Shown here: positions 27,539 through 35,646 of the stretch, piece after piece
Layout: each line of letters opens with the position of its first letter
Position numbering within the stretch: position 1 is the first letter of the stretch
NCBI RefSeq assembly: GCF_042675745.1
Contig: NZ_JBHTJM010000003.1
Coordinates: 1-64,000 of the forward strand
DNA length: 64,000 bases
Source: Pseudofulvibacter geojedonensis
GTDB taxonomy: Bacteria > Bacteroidota > Bacteroidia > Flavobacteriales > Flavobacteriaceae
Reading direction: 5' to 3'
Translations under genes and position numbers: made by a program
The notes under the pieces: generated by a model
Told to the model about the DNA's origin: nothing
The model's input: only the letters and a program-made list of their open reading frames with translations
The model's database searches: none

Positions 27539-28541
27539 ATGTTTTATAATTGCCGAGTTATCTGCGAATCATGGTGGAGATATAGAAATAGCTAAAGAAA
27601 CGGTAAGAGCAGCTAAAAGAGCTGGAGCAGATGCCATTAAATTACAAACTTATACAGCAGATACAATAACATTAGATGTCCGATCAGATTTATTTAAAAT
27701 AGACCAAGGAACCGCTTGGGATGGACAATATTTACATGATTTATATAAACAAGCTTCTTTGCCTTGGGAGTGGCATAAAGAGCTATATGATTTAGCTAAA
27801 GAAGAAGGATTGGTTTGTTTTTCTTCTCCTTTTGATTTTACAGCAGTAGATTTTTTAGAAAAGCTACAAACCCCAATATATAAAGTAGCTTCTTTTGAGA
27901 TTACTGATATTCCGTTAATAGAATACATAGCCTCTAAACAAAAACCAATTATTATTTCTACAGGTATAGCAACTATTGAAGATATAGAATTAGCAATATC
28001 TGCATGTAAGAAAGAGGGGAATAATGATATTACAATTCTTAAATGTACTTCTGCTTATCCTGCTTCTCCAGAAGATGCTAACCTATTAACTATACCAGAT
28101 ATAAAAGAGAAATTTAATGTAAAAGTAGGTTTGTCAGATCATACTATGGGTACAGAAGCCCCAACAGTAGCTGTAGCTTTAGGAGCAACAGTAATTGAAA
28201 AGCATTTTATATTGAATAAAGAAATAGGCGGAGCAGATGCACATTTTTCATTAGATGAGGAAGAGTTTACTCAAATGGTTAATGCTGTTAGATTGACAGA
28301 AAGATTAATGGGTAAAGTAGATTATGAAATGAATGATAAAAAACAATCTAGTAGAACCTTTTCTAGATCATTGTTTATTAGTGAAGATGTTAAAAAAGGA
28401 GATATTATTACAAAGCATAATATTAAATCTGTTAGGCCTAACTATGGACTTCATCCTAAGTATTATAACGACGTTTTAGGAAAAACTTTTACAACTAATG
28501 CAATAAAAGGAACACCTTTAAGTTTAGATATTATTAAATAA
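27525..28541 (+). CDS. pseI: Pseudaminic acid synthase
   Basis: PseI, 338 residues, condenses 2,4-diacetamido-2,4,6-trideoxy-L-altrose with phosphoenolpyruvate to form pseudaminic acid. NeuB-type barrel with FIIAELSANHGGD, DAIKLQTYTADTITLD (typical of PseI), SSPFDFTAVDFLE, ILKCTSAYPASPED, and VGLSDHTMG followed by VIEKHFILNKEIGGADAHFSLD. C-terminal SAF/antifreeze-like domain about 275-335 (SRSLFISEDVKKGD; SVRPNYGLHPKYY). It starts within the end of the PseG-PseH gene. The next gene begins 15 bases after its stop, so the operon probably continues. Confidence 0.95.
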   Translation: MLLDKCFIIAELSANHGGDIEIAKETVRAAKRAGADAIKLQTYTADTITLDVRSDLFKIDQGTAWDGQYLHDLYKQASLPWEWHKELYDLAKEEGLVCFSSPFDFTAVDFLEKLQTPIYKVASFEITDIPLIEYIASKQKPIIISTGIATIEDIELAISACKKEGNNDITILKCTSAYPASPEDANLLTIPDIKEKFNVKVGLSDHTMGTEAPTVAVALGATVIEKHFILNKEIGGADAHFSLDEEEFTQMVNAVRLTERLMGKVDYEMNDKKQSSRTFSRSLFISEDVKKGDIITKHNIKSVRPNYGLHPKYYNDVLGKTFTTNAIKGTPLSLDIIK

Positions 28542-28556
28542 TTTAGCTCTATTTTG

Positions 28557-29312
28557 ATGAACTATACTTTACATCCTAAGTTTAAACCAGATACTGATTT
28601 TTTTACAGATATTATAGAAAATTATTCATCAAAAGGAGAAGACTATGGCAATCAAAATAGAAATTCCTTAAAGTTATTTGATTTTAAAGGAATAACCATA
28701 AATGTTAAGTCATTTAAGGTGCCTAATATCATCAATCAAATTGTTTATAGGTTTTTTAGAAAGAGTAAAGCAGAAAGATCTTATGAATATGCAAATAGAT
28801 TAACAAATCTAGGTATAGGGACACCAACTCCAATAGGTTTCTATGAGTTTAAAAGTATTTTTTTATTCAATAAAAGCTATTATATAAGCGAACATTTAGA
28901 TTATGAATTAACTTATAGAGAGCTTACTACGGATTTTGATTATCCTAATCATGAAGAAATTTTAAGAGCATTTACTCGATTTACATTCAATCTGCATGAA
29001 CAGGGAGTAAATTTTCTAGATCACTCGCCAGGAAACACTTTAATTAGAAGAGAAGGAGATGAGTATAAGTTTTATTTAGTAGATTTAAATAGGATGGAGT
29101 TTAAAAACTTGAACCTTTCAGAGCGTGTTAAGAACTTTGCTAAATTAACTACTCATAAATCTATGATTGAAGTAATGAGTGATGAATATGCAAAGTGTAC
29201 CAATAGCGATTATGCTCGAATATTTGATTTAATGTGGTCTGAAACCAATAAGTTTCAAGAAAAATTTCATAGAAGGAGACGTTTAAAAAAGCAAATAAAA
29301 TTCTGGAAATAA
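28557..29312 (+). CDS. Kdo/WaaP-family lipopolysaccharide kinase-like protein
   Basis: 251-residue protein-kinase-like fold of the Kdo-kinase/WaaP/InaA group. Probable catalytic loop LDHSPGNTLI (Asp and Asn at the expected positions, though the usual HxD is altered to FLD) followed by the metal-binding LVDLNRMEF. The N-terminal lobe has ITINVKSFKVPNIINQIVYRFFRKSKAERSYEYANRL, with a Lys and Glu that may form the ATP salt bridge. Cytoplasmic or peripheral to the membrane. The closest Bacteroidota relatives are annotated as Kdo kinases phosphorylating lipid A-Kdo. A TTG just before would give one extra Met; the ATG at 28557 is preferred. Last gene of the + strand run from 22114 and convergent with the GT9-GT2 gene, with one base between stops. 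Confidence 0.8.
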   Translation: MNYTLHPKFKPDTDFFTDIIENYSSKGEDYGNQNRNSLKLFDFKGITINVKSFKVPNIINQIVYRFFRKSKAERSYEYANRLTNLGIGTPTPIGFYEFKSIFLFNKSYYISEHLDYELTYRELTTDFDYPNHEEILRAFTRFTFNLHEQGVNFLDHSPGNTLIRREGDEYKFYLVDLNRMEFKNLNLSERVKNFAKLTTHKSMIEVMSDEYAKCTNSDYARIFDLMWSETNKFQEKFHRRRRLKKQIKFWK

Positions 29313-29313
29313 A

Positions 29314-31185
29314 TTATTTTTCGTTTCGATACATTTTCTTTAATTCTACGTAGCGTTGCTTTACATAATAAGCACTTAAATAAGAAACGATAGCTCCTTT
29401 TTTTCCATCTAAAAAACCAAGTCTTATTATAAAGTGATTTACAAACCTGTAAAAAGGTTTGAAATAGAAATGATACGCATTAGGTCTAAGCTTTTTAATA
29501 TATAATTCTTTAGCTCTTAACTTAGCATATTGGGTCATTTTAGATTTGTATTCTTCATAAGAATCAAATGAATAATGTAAAAGTTTGTGTTTAAATATTC
29601 CTGTACTACCTTTAATATCTAGCAACTCATGTACCAATAAGTCTTTTTTATAAGTAACAGCTTGTTTTTTATAAAGCCTAAATACTTTGTCAGTTTGCCA
29701 TCCACTAAAACGAATTAATTCTCGTTTAAAGAAAAACTTTCGATACATTTCATATGCAATTATTTCTTTAGAGCTACTATTTACCGTTTCAATAATTTCT
29801 TGTTTTAAATTAGGAGTAACTCTTTCATCTGCATCTATAAATAGTACCCAATCATGACTAGCATGCTCTAAAGCAAAGTTTCTCTGGTTTGAAAAATTTT
29901 GAAACTTGTTTGTAATAAGCTTTACATTATCATGAGATTTTATCTTCTCAATAGTTTTATCTGTACTAAAAGAGTCTACAATAATAATTTCGTCAGTAAA
30001 GCTCAGGTTTTCAATCAAGTCATCAATGTTTTTTTCTTCGTTATAAGTAATAACTAGAGCAGATATAGGAGTGTGTTTAAACTGAGTAACGGATTGACTT
30101 AGACTGTAATTGTCAAGATTTAACGTGTTAATTTTTTTAAGGTACTGCTGTAAATCATCTTTAATATATTCAGGTTTAAAATATTGGTAAAGATTAATTG
30201 AATTCTTCTTTAGGTATGCTTCAGATTTATTGATAAATAAGTCAGGCTTGACATCTTTTAAATGAATTGACTTATGGTAAATACCATCTTCAAAAGTTGC
30301 CCATATTTTCTTTTCTATCCAAGGAGAAAAAATAATATAAGAAGGTTTGTTAAGAGCTTTGGCCATGTTTATAGCACCACCATCATTACCTACAATATAA
30401 TCGCATTGATTCATTAAGGCTATAAATGATCTAAGACTTTTACCTAAAGTATTGAAGTAAATCTTTTCTTGAGTAGATTTTTTGCAAAAACTATATATTT
30501 CTTTTGCTTGTTCTATTTGATTGGGAATATAGTTGAATAATAAATTACAATCTCCAATTTCGGCTATATAGTCAACAATTTTAGCCATATAGTTAAGCGG
30601 ATAGGTCTTGTTCTCAGAGCTACCAATAATACTAACCATAATGGTCTTTTTAGTGGTGTCTATACCATCAGAAACTAATAAATTTAATGCTTCTTTATTT
30701 TCTTTTTCAGAAACATATAGTTTAGGATATGTTTTATAATTGGACGATAGACCAAGCGCTTCGATTAATTGTAACCTATGTTCTATAGCTAAACCTAAAT
30801 TATATCTAGGTTTTTTAGCTTGATTTATAGGATGTGTGTAAATTGATTTAGAATAATATTTAGAGTAGGATATTTTGGTTTTGGCACCACTAAATAATGA
30901 AATTAAATTACTTTCTAATTTACAATAAGCATCAATTACAACATTGTATTTTTCTTTTCTTATAGAAAATAAAAATTTTAACAGAGCTAGTTTACTACTT
31001 CTGTAAGCTGGTTTAAAATAAACTATCTTATCTATATAAGGATTGTTTTCTACAACAGGAACCGTGTTGGTATTAATTAAAAAATGAACTTCAGAATTCG
31101 GAAGTCTTTTTTTTATTCGTTCACATAAGATGGTACTAGTCAGCACATCGCCAATCATCTTTTGTTGTATTACTAATACCTTCAT
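29314..31185 (-). CDS. GT9-GT2 fusion glycosyltransferase (LPS-core type)
   Basis: 623-residue protein joining two normally separate glycosyltransferases. Residues 1 to about 330 are a GT9 (ADP-heptose:LPS heptosyltransferase, WaaC/WaaF) fold: LVIQQKMIGDVLTSTILCERIK at the N-terminus, VVIDAYCKLESN, and the donor-site YIVGNDGGAINMAKALNKPS (266-282). Residues about 373-620 are a GT2 domain: ISALVITYNEEKNIDDLI, the metal-binding DADERVTPNL near 446-455, and a C-terminal region like KdtX/WaaE (FFKRELIRFSGWQTDKVFRLYKK; AYHFYFKPFYRF). The product probably adds core sugars to lipid A-Kdo on the inner face of the inner membrane. Five bases separate it from the upstream LtaS-like gene, so they are co-transcribed. 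Confidence 0.9.
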   Translation of the reverse strand: MKVLVIQQKMIGDVLTSTILCERIKKRLPNSEVHFLINTNTVPVVENNPYIDKIVYFKPAYRSSKLALLKFLFSIRKEKYNVVIDAYCKLESNLISLFSGAKTKISYSKYYSKSIYTHPINQAKKPRYNLGLAIEHRLQLIEALGLSSNYKTYPKLYVSEKENKEALNLLVSDGIDTTKKTIMVSIIGSSENKTYPLNYMAKIVDYIAEIGDCNLLFNYIPNQIEQAKEIYSFCKKSTQEKIYFNTLGKSLRSFIALMNQCDYIVGNDGGAINMAKALNKPSYIIFSPWIEKKIWATFEDGIYHKSIHLKDVKPDLFINKSEAYLKKNSINLYQYFKPEYIKDDLQQYLKKINTLNLDNYSLSQSVTQFKHTPISALVITYNEEKNIDDLIENLSFTDEIIIVDSFSTDKTIEKIKSHDNVKLITNKFQNFSNQRNFALEHASHDWVLFIDADERVTPNLKQEIIETVNSSSKEIIAYEMYRKFFFKRELIRFSGWQTDKVFRLYKKQAVTYKKDLLVHELLDIKGSTGIFKHKLLHYSFDSYEEYKSKMTQYAKLRAKELYIKKLRPNAYHFYFKPFYRFVNHFIIRLGFLDGKKGAIVSYLSAYYVKQRYVELKKMYRNEK

Positions 31186-31190
31186 GTTGG

Positions 31191-33080
31191 TTATTTAATA
31201 GATAAAGAATTATTTATGGTACGATGATTAAACGATTGTAAGTAAGCTTTTATATGGGTTTCTAATTTTTTAATGACCTCTTTAGAATTGTTTAATAAAT
31301 TATTTTTAACGTATGGATCTGTTTTAAAATTATACAATTCAATTATTTTCTTACCATCAAAAATAAAATAATAATCATCAATAACAACATGGTAAACGTT
31401 GTTAACGTAATTAATAATTAAATTTTCATCGTTTTTATAACTGTTTCCGAAGCTTATGAATTTTTTATTATAACCAAGATAGTCTAAAATAGATGGTAGA
31501 ATGTCTATTTGTTGAAGGTTTTTATCTGAAACTCCTTTTAAATTATTATTGTTAGGGTCAAACAGAATAATAGGTATTTCGTATTCTTCTAATTTAGATT
31601 TATACTTTCCGTGATTAACAGACGAACAATGATCGGCTGTAATTACAAATAAGGTGTTTTTATACCATTTTTGTGTTTTGGCATAGTTAAAGAATTTTTT
31701 TAACGAATAATCTGTATAACCAACTGTTTGGTAAAAACGGGTGTTCCCTTTTTTAAAGTTATTAAGATGCTTTTTAGGCATAATAAAAGGTACGTGAGAG
31801 GAAATAGTAAAAACACTAGAAAAGAAAGGTTCTTTAAATGTGTTTAATTCCTTTCCAAAAAATTGCAGAAACTCTTCGTCAAAAATCCCCCATTTACCAT
31901 CATCATGCTCAGGATTGTTGTCAGGATATTGATCTTTACCATAATACTTATCAAAACCAGCAATAGATGAATATTGATCGAAGTTTTGACTACCATTAAA
32001 AGCTCCATGAAAAAAGGAAGTATTATAGCCTTCTTGTTTTAATATTTTAGGTAGAGTATTTACATTGTTAAATGCATAGGTAGATGCAATATAAGGCTCT
32101 CCAATAATACTAGGGATACCTGATATAGTTGATGGAACTGCATCTATAGATACACGACCATTAGCAAATCCGTTTTTAAAGTAAAGAGATTGAGTAATTA
32201 AAGAGTCTAAAAAAGGAGTATTGCCTGTTTTTTTGTTAGAAAAGCTTACATTTTCGTCTCCATAACTTTCAACAATGATTAAAACAATATTCTTTTTCTG
32301 CAAACCTTTATTGTTTTTATAATGTTTAACAGGAGAATATAATTTGTTAAGCTTAGTAGGTTTAAAAAAACTATGTTCTTTAAGTTCTTTCTTTTTTCCA
32401 ATAGTTTTTAAAATACAAAATGGTGTATTGAGTACAATTGGTGTGTTATTTGGCGATGTGTATTTAATAGCATCTACTCTTTTTAACGGTTTTTTCTGAA
32501 AACCACCTCGACCTATTAAAATACAACTACCTACGGAGCATAAAAAAATAAGTAGTTGAAATATATAGTTTTTTGAAGAGCTAAAATTATTGGGTTTATT
32601 AAATGTATGTTTAGGGATAAACTTCCAAAAAAGAAAACCAAAAAGAATGAAAAAAAGAAAAACATACCAATAACTTTTTATAAAAGAGGGTAGAAGTCCT
32701 CCAATTTCTTGCTCCATTCCAGAAGCTGTTATCAAACCATAAGTGCTTCTTTTTCCGGTGAAGTTGTAATAAATAAAATCTATAAAGTTAGTAGATAAAA
32801 ATAACAGATTAACTACAAAAAAGAGTATTTCTAATCCTTTTTGATAATTTCTGTTATACTTGAAATTTCCAGGAACGGTATGTAAAACAATAATTAATGC
32901 ATTGGTATAAAATATTGCAGACAAATCAAATCGGAGACCACCAATAAAACTTAATACACCAATATTGGTAAAACTATTCCATTGAAAGAATAAAAAAAGT
33001 AATCTACAAAGAGTATAGGCTACTGTTAAGTAGCCTAATCTTTTTAGTAATAATAGTATGCTGTTGTAATATAGATTCAT
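31191..33080 (-). CDS. LtaS-like membrane-anchored phospho-transferase, second copy
   Basis: 629 residues with the same plan as 18201-20153: five membrane segments to about residue 192, then a periplasmic sulfatase-fold domain. Active-site residues include LIIVESYGDENV (Glu271), FANGRVSIDAVPSTISG (probable nucleophile Ser311, where LtaS and EptA use Thr), FTISSHVPF (His429) and FVITADHCSS (Asp483-His484). It also has the conserved GIPSIIGEPY and YYGKDQYPDNN segments. No CxPxR sulfatase motif. It is only moderately similar to the other LtaS-like protein, so a distinct donor or acceptor is likely. It is immediately upstream of the GT9-GT2 fusion in a two-gene operon, which ties it to LPS-type glycan modification. 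Confidence 0.85.
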   Translation of the reverse strand: MNLYYNSILLLLKRLGYLTVAYTLCRLLFLFFQWNSFTNIGVLSFIGGLRFDLSAIFYTNALIIVLHTVPGNFKYNRNYQKGLEILFFVVNLLFLSTNFIDFIYYNFTGKRSTYGLITASGMEQEIGGLLPSFIKSYWYVFLFFILFGFLFWKFIPKHTFNKPNNFSSSKNYIFQLLIFLCSVGSCILIGRGGFQKKPLKRVDAIKYTSPNNTPIVLNTPFCILKTIGKKKELKEHSFFKPTKLNKLYSPVKHYKNNKGLQKKNIVLIIVESYGDENVSFSNKKTGNTPFLDSLITQSLYFKNGFANGRVSIDAVPSTISGIPSIIGEPYIASTYAFNNVNTLPKILKQEGYNTSFFHGAFNGSQNFDQYSSIAGFDKYYGKDQYPDNNPEHDDGKWGIFDEEFLQFFGKELNTFKEPFFSSVFTISSHVPFIMPKKHLNNFKKGNTRFYQTVGYTDYSLKKFFNYAKTQKWYKNTLFVITADHCSSVNHGKYKSKLEEYEIPIILFDPNNNNLKGVSDKNLQQIDILPSILDYLGYNKKFISFGNSYKNDENLIINYVNNVYHVVIDDYYFIFDGKKIIELYNFKTDPYVKNNLLNNSKEVIKKLETHIKAYLQSFNHRTINNSLSIK

Positions 33081-33133
33081 TAACGCGAAGGCAGTTTTTA
33101 ACTAGTTTGCAAACATACGATTTATGAATTAAA

Positions 33134-33949
33134 TTAGACAGCTACATCATATTCTCTTAAAGCATCATTAAGAGATGTTTTCTTATCAGTAGATTCTTTA
33201 CGTTTTCCAATAATTAATGCGCAAGGTACTTGGTATTCGCCAGCTGCAAATTTTTTAGTGTAACTTCCTGGTATAACAACAGATCTAGCAGGAACAACAC
33301 CTTTCATTTCTTTAGGTTCATCTCCAGTAACATCAATAATTTTTGTGCTCATTGTTAGTACTACATTAGCTCCTAATACAGCTTCTTTCTCTATTCTAAC
33401 ACCTTCCACTACAATACATCTAGAACCAATAAAAGCACCATCTTCTATAATTACTGGTGCAGCTTGTAGCGGTTCTAAAACCCCACCAATGCCTACACCT
33501 CCAGATAAGTGAACATTCTTACCTATTTGAGCACAACTACCAACAGTAGCCCAAGTATCTACCATAGTACCTTCATCTACATAAGCACCAATATTTACAT
33601 AACTAGGCATCATAATAACTCCTTTAGAAACATAAGCTCCATGACGTGCAATGGCATTTGGTACTACTCTAATACCTTTTTCTTGATAACCTCTTTTTAA
33701 AGGTATTTTATCATGGTATTCAAAAATACCCGCTTCTAAGGTTTCCATTTTTTGAATTGGGAAATATAGAACAACAGCTTTTTTTACCCATTCGTTTACT
33801 TGCCAGCCATTTGCAGTTGGTTCAGCAACACGTAAAGTGCCTAGATCTAATAAGTCAATTACCTTTCTTATGGTGTCTTGAGTTTCCTGTTCTTGTAGTA
33901 AAGCTCTATTATCCCAAGCTTTTTCTATGATTTGCTGAATTTCAGTCAT
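33134..33949 (-). CDS. dapD: 2,3,4,5-tetrahydropyridine-2,6-dicarboxylate N-succinyltransferase
   Basis: DapD, 271 residues, the succinylation step of diaminopimelate/lysine synthesis, using succinyl-CoA. N-terminal helical part (IIEKAWDNRALLQ) and left-handed beta-helix hexapeptide repeats from about residue 105 (RHGAYVSKGVIMMPSYVNIGAYVDEGTMVDTWATVGSCAQIG), with GGVGIGGVLEPLQAAPVIIEDGAFIGSRCIVVEGV. The motifs and length match the family. Cytoplasmic trimer. Divergent from ruvX, 153 bases away. Confidence 0.96.
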   Translation of the reverse strand: MTEIQQIIEKAWDNRALLQEQETQDTIRKVIDLLDLGTLRVAEPTANGWQVNEWVKKAVVLYFPIQKMETLEAGIFEYHDKIPLKRGYQEKGIRVVPNAIARHGAYVSKGVIMMPSYVNIGAYVDEGTMVDTWATVGSCAQIGKNVHLSGGVGIGGVLEPLQAAPVIIEDGAFIGSRCIVVEGVRIEKEAVLGANVVLTMSTKIIDVTGDEPKEMKGVVPARSVVIPGSYTKKFAAGEYQVPCALIIGKRKESTDKKTSLNDALREYDVAV

Positions 33950-34031
33950 GATTTTTTTGAAAATTTTGGTAAATATACGGGCTTTATTGCTATTTAATTG
34001 CTCTATTTTATAATCCTAACATATTTAATGG

Positions 34032-34039
34032 TATTTTTG
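34032..34039 (+). promoter_or_regulatory. Putative -7 box upstream of ruvX
   Basis: TATTTTTG fits TAnnTTTG but is 63 bases before the ruvX ATG and has no TTG at the right spacing, so this would imply a longer leader. Weak call. Confidence 0.2.
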
Positions 34040-34102
34040 GCAAAATTTAAAATTCAATCTATAAAAGTAGAAAGGGTTTTAAGTAGTTATAATATTTGAA
34101 TA

Positions 34103-34513
34103 ATGGCTAGGCTTTTAGCTTTAGATTACGGATATAAAAGAACAGGAATTGCAGTTACAGACGAGATGCAAATAATAGCATCGGGTTTAACTACTGTGTT
34201 AACTGAAGATTTAATTGCTTTTTTAACTGATTATTTCAAAAAAGAATCGGTAGAATTAGTGATAGTAGGAGAACCTAAACAAATGAATTTTGAAGCTTCA
34301 GAGAGTGAGGTATATATTCAGGAATTTTTAGTTCAATTTAAAAAAATGTTTCCAGATATGTCTGTAGTTAGAGTTGATGAGCGATTTACTTCTAAAATGG
34401 CTTTCCAGACTATGATAGATAGCGGAATGTCTAAAAAGAAGCGCCGAGATAAAGCACTAGTAGATGAAATTAGTGCGACTTTAATTTTACAATCGTATTT
34501 ATATAATAAATAA
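34103..34513 (+). CDS. ruvX: Putative Holliday junction resolvase / pre-16S rRNA nuclease (YqgF)
   Basis: YqgF/RuvX, 136 residues, RNase-H-like fold. It begins ARLLALDYGYKRTGIAVTD with the first catalytic Asp, has VIVGEPKQMN in the middle, VRVDERFTSKMA (second acidic motif), and KKRRDKALVDEISATLILQSYL (third). In E. coli YqgF processes the 5' end of 16S rRNA; other members are proposed junction resolvases. First gene of a closely packed set: def starts 3 bases after its stop. Confidence 0.95.
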   Translation: MARLLALDYGYKRTGIAVTDEMQIIASGLTTVLTEDLIAFLTDYFKKESVELVIVGEPKQMNFEASESEVYIQEFLVQFKKMFPDMSVVRVDERFTSKMAFQTMIDSGMSKKKRRDKALVDEISATLILQSYLYNK

Positions 34514-34516
34514 GTT

Positions 34517-35107
34517 ATGATTTTACCAGTTGTTGCCTACGGAGATCCAGTTTTAAGAAAAGTAGGAAAAGAGATAGATAAAGATTATCCTAAGTTGAAT
34601 GAGCTAATAGATAATATGTGGGAAACCATGTATGGGGCTTCTGGTGTTGGTATTGCAGCACCACAAATAGGTTTGCCAATAAGATTATTTGTTATAGATG
34701 CGTCTCCTTTTGGAGATGATGAGGATCTTCCAGAAGCAGAGCAGGAACAGTTGAAAGATTTTAAACGTGTTTTTATCAATCCTAAGATCGTAAAAGAAGA
34801 AGGAGATGAATGGGCGTTTAATGAAGGGTGTTTAAGTATTCCAGATGTAAGAGAAGATGTTTTTAGACAAGAGCAAGTAACTATTGAATATTTTGATGAA
34901 AACTGGAAAAAGCAAACAGAAACTTTAAACGGACTTGCAGCAAGGGTTGTGCAACATGAATATGACCATATAGAAGGAGTATTGTTTACAGACAAATTAT
35001 CGGCATTAAAAAAACGATTGATTAAAGGTAAATTAGCTAATATTTCTAAAGGAAAAGTTCGAATAGATTATCGAATGAGATTTCCACAATTAAAAAAGAA
35101 AAGATAA
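34517..35107 (+). CDS. def: Peptide deformylase
   Basis: Metallo-enzyme of 196 residues removing the formyl group from nascent N-terminal Met. The three signature motifs are intact: GVGIAAPQIG (motif I), EGCLSIP (motif II, metal-ligand Cys) and QHEYDHIEGVLF (motif III, HExxH). An insertion (SPFGDDEDLPEAEQEQLKDF) between motifs I and II is typical of Bacteroidota forms. It follows ruvX by 3 bases and is very likely co-transcribed. Confidence 0.97.
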   Translation: MILPVVAYGDPVLRKVGKEIDKDYPKLNELIDNMWETMYGASGVGIAAPQIGLPIRLFVIDASPFGDDEDLPEAEQEQLKDFKRVFINPKIVKEEGDEWAFNEGCLSIPDVREDVFRQEQVTIEYFDENWKKQTETLNGLAARVVQHEYDHIEGVLFTDKLSALKKRLIKGKLANISKGKVRIDYRMRFPQLKKKR

Positions 35108-35163
35108 TCATTAATATTTAGTGCAAACTGTTATTTTTGCGAGATAAAATTTAAGAAACGAAT

Positions 35164-35577
35164 ATGAGTTTAAAGAAAATTTTAGCCATTTCTGGAAAAC
35201 CAGGATTGTATGAGTTAAAAACACAGACTAGAGCAGGATTTTTAGCTGAGTCATTATTAGATGGAAAGAAAATGTCAATAGGTATGCGTCATAATGTGAG
35301 CATGCTAAATGAGATAGCTATTTATACGTATTCTGAAGAAGTTCCTTTACGAGAAGTTTTTCAAAAGATAAAGGATAAAGAGAATGGAGGAGAGACAATT
35401 AGTCATAAAGTATCTAAAAATGAGTTAGAATCATATTTTTCTGAGATACTTCCTGATTATGATGAAGATAGAGTATATGCTTCTGATATTAAGAAAGTAG
35501 TACAATGGTATAACTTATTACAGAAGAAAGATTTATTACAGTTAGAAGAAGATGTAGTAAATTCTGAAGAAGAATAA
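35164..35577 (+). CDS. DUF5606 family protein
   Basis: 137-residue cytoplasmic protein of the Bacteroidota-restricted DUF5606 family. It opens with SLKKILAISGKPGLYELKTQTRAGFLAESLLDGKK and has a second helical part (ELESYFSEILPDYDEDRVYASDIKKVVQWYNLL), ending in an acidic tail. The function is not known. It lies between def and mazG, a neighbourhood I recall as common in flavobacteria. It ends at a clear terminator, so mazG probably has its own promoter or is reached by read-through. Confidence 0.85.
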   Translation: MSLKKILAISGKPGLYELKTQTRAGFLAESLLDGKKMSIGMRHNVSMLNEIAIYTYSEEVPLREVFQKIKDKENGGETISHKVSKNELESYFSEILPDYDEDRVYASDIKKVVQWYNLLQKKDLLQLEEDVVNSEEE

Positions 35578-35599
35578 ACCTTTTTATAGCATAAAAATT

Positions 35600-35628
35600 A
35601 AATCCTACCTTTAGCGTAGGATTTTTTT
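35600..35628 (+). terminator. Rho-independent terminator after the DUF5606 gene
   Basis: 9-bp stem AAATCCTAC (35600-35608) / GTAGGATTT (35616-35624), 7-base loop, T-run to 35628. It lies 23 bases after the stop of the DUF5606 gene and just before mazG. Confidence 0.85.
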
Positions 35629-35646
35629 ATACTTATTGATTATTAT

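Noticed and set aside
23215..28541. Legionaminic acid or sialic acid pathway
   Set aside because: The PseB-type inverting dehydratase, PseC transaminase and PseG/PseH/PseI/PseF signatures fit pseudaminic acid; no GlcNAc-2-epimerase-like or LegB/LegC-type genes are present.
18201..33080. True arylsulfatases
   Set aside because: None of the three alkaline-phosphatase-superfamily proteins has a C/S-x-P-x-R formylglycine motif; all have multiple N-terminal membrane helices as in LtaS, EptA or YejM.
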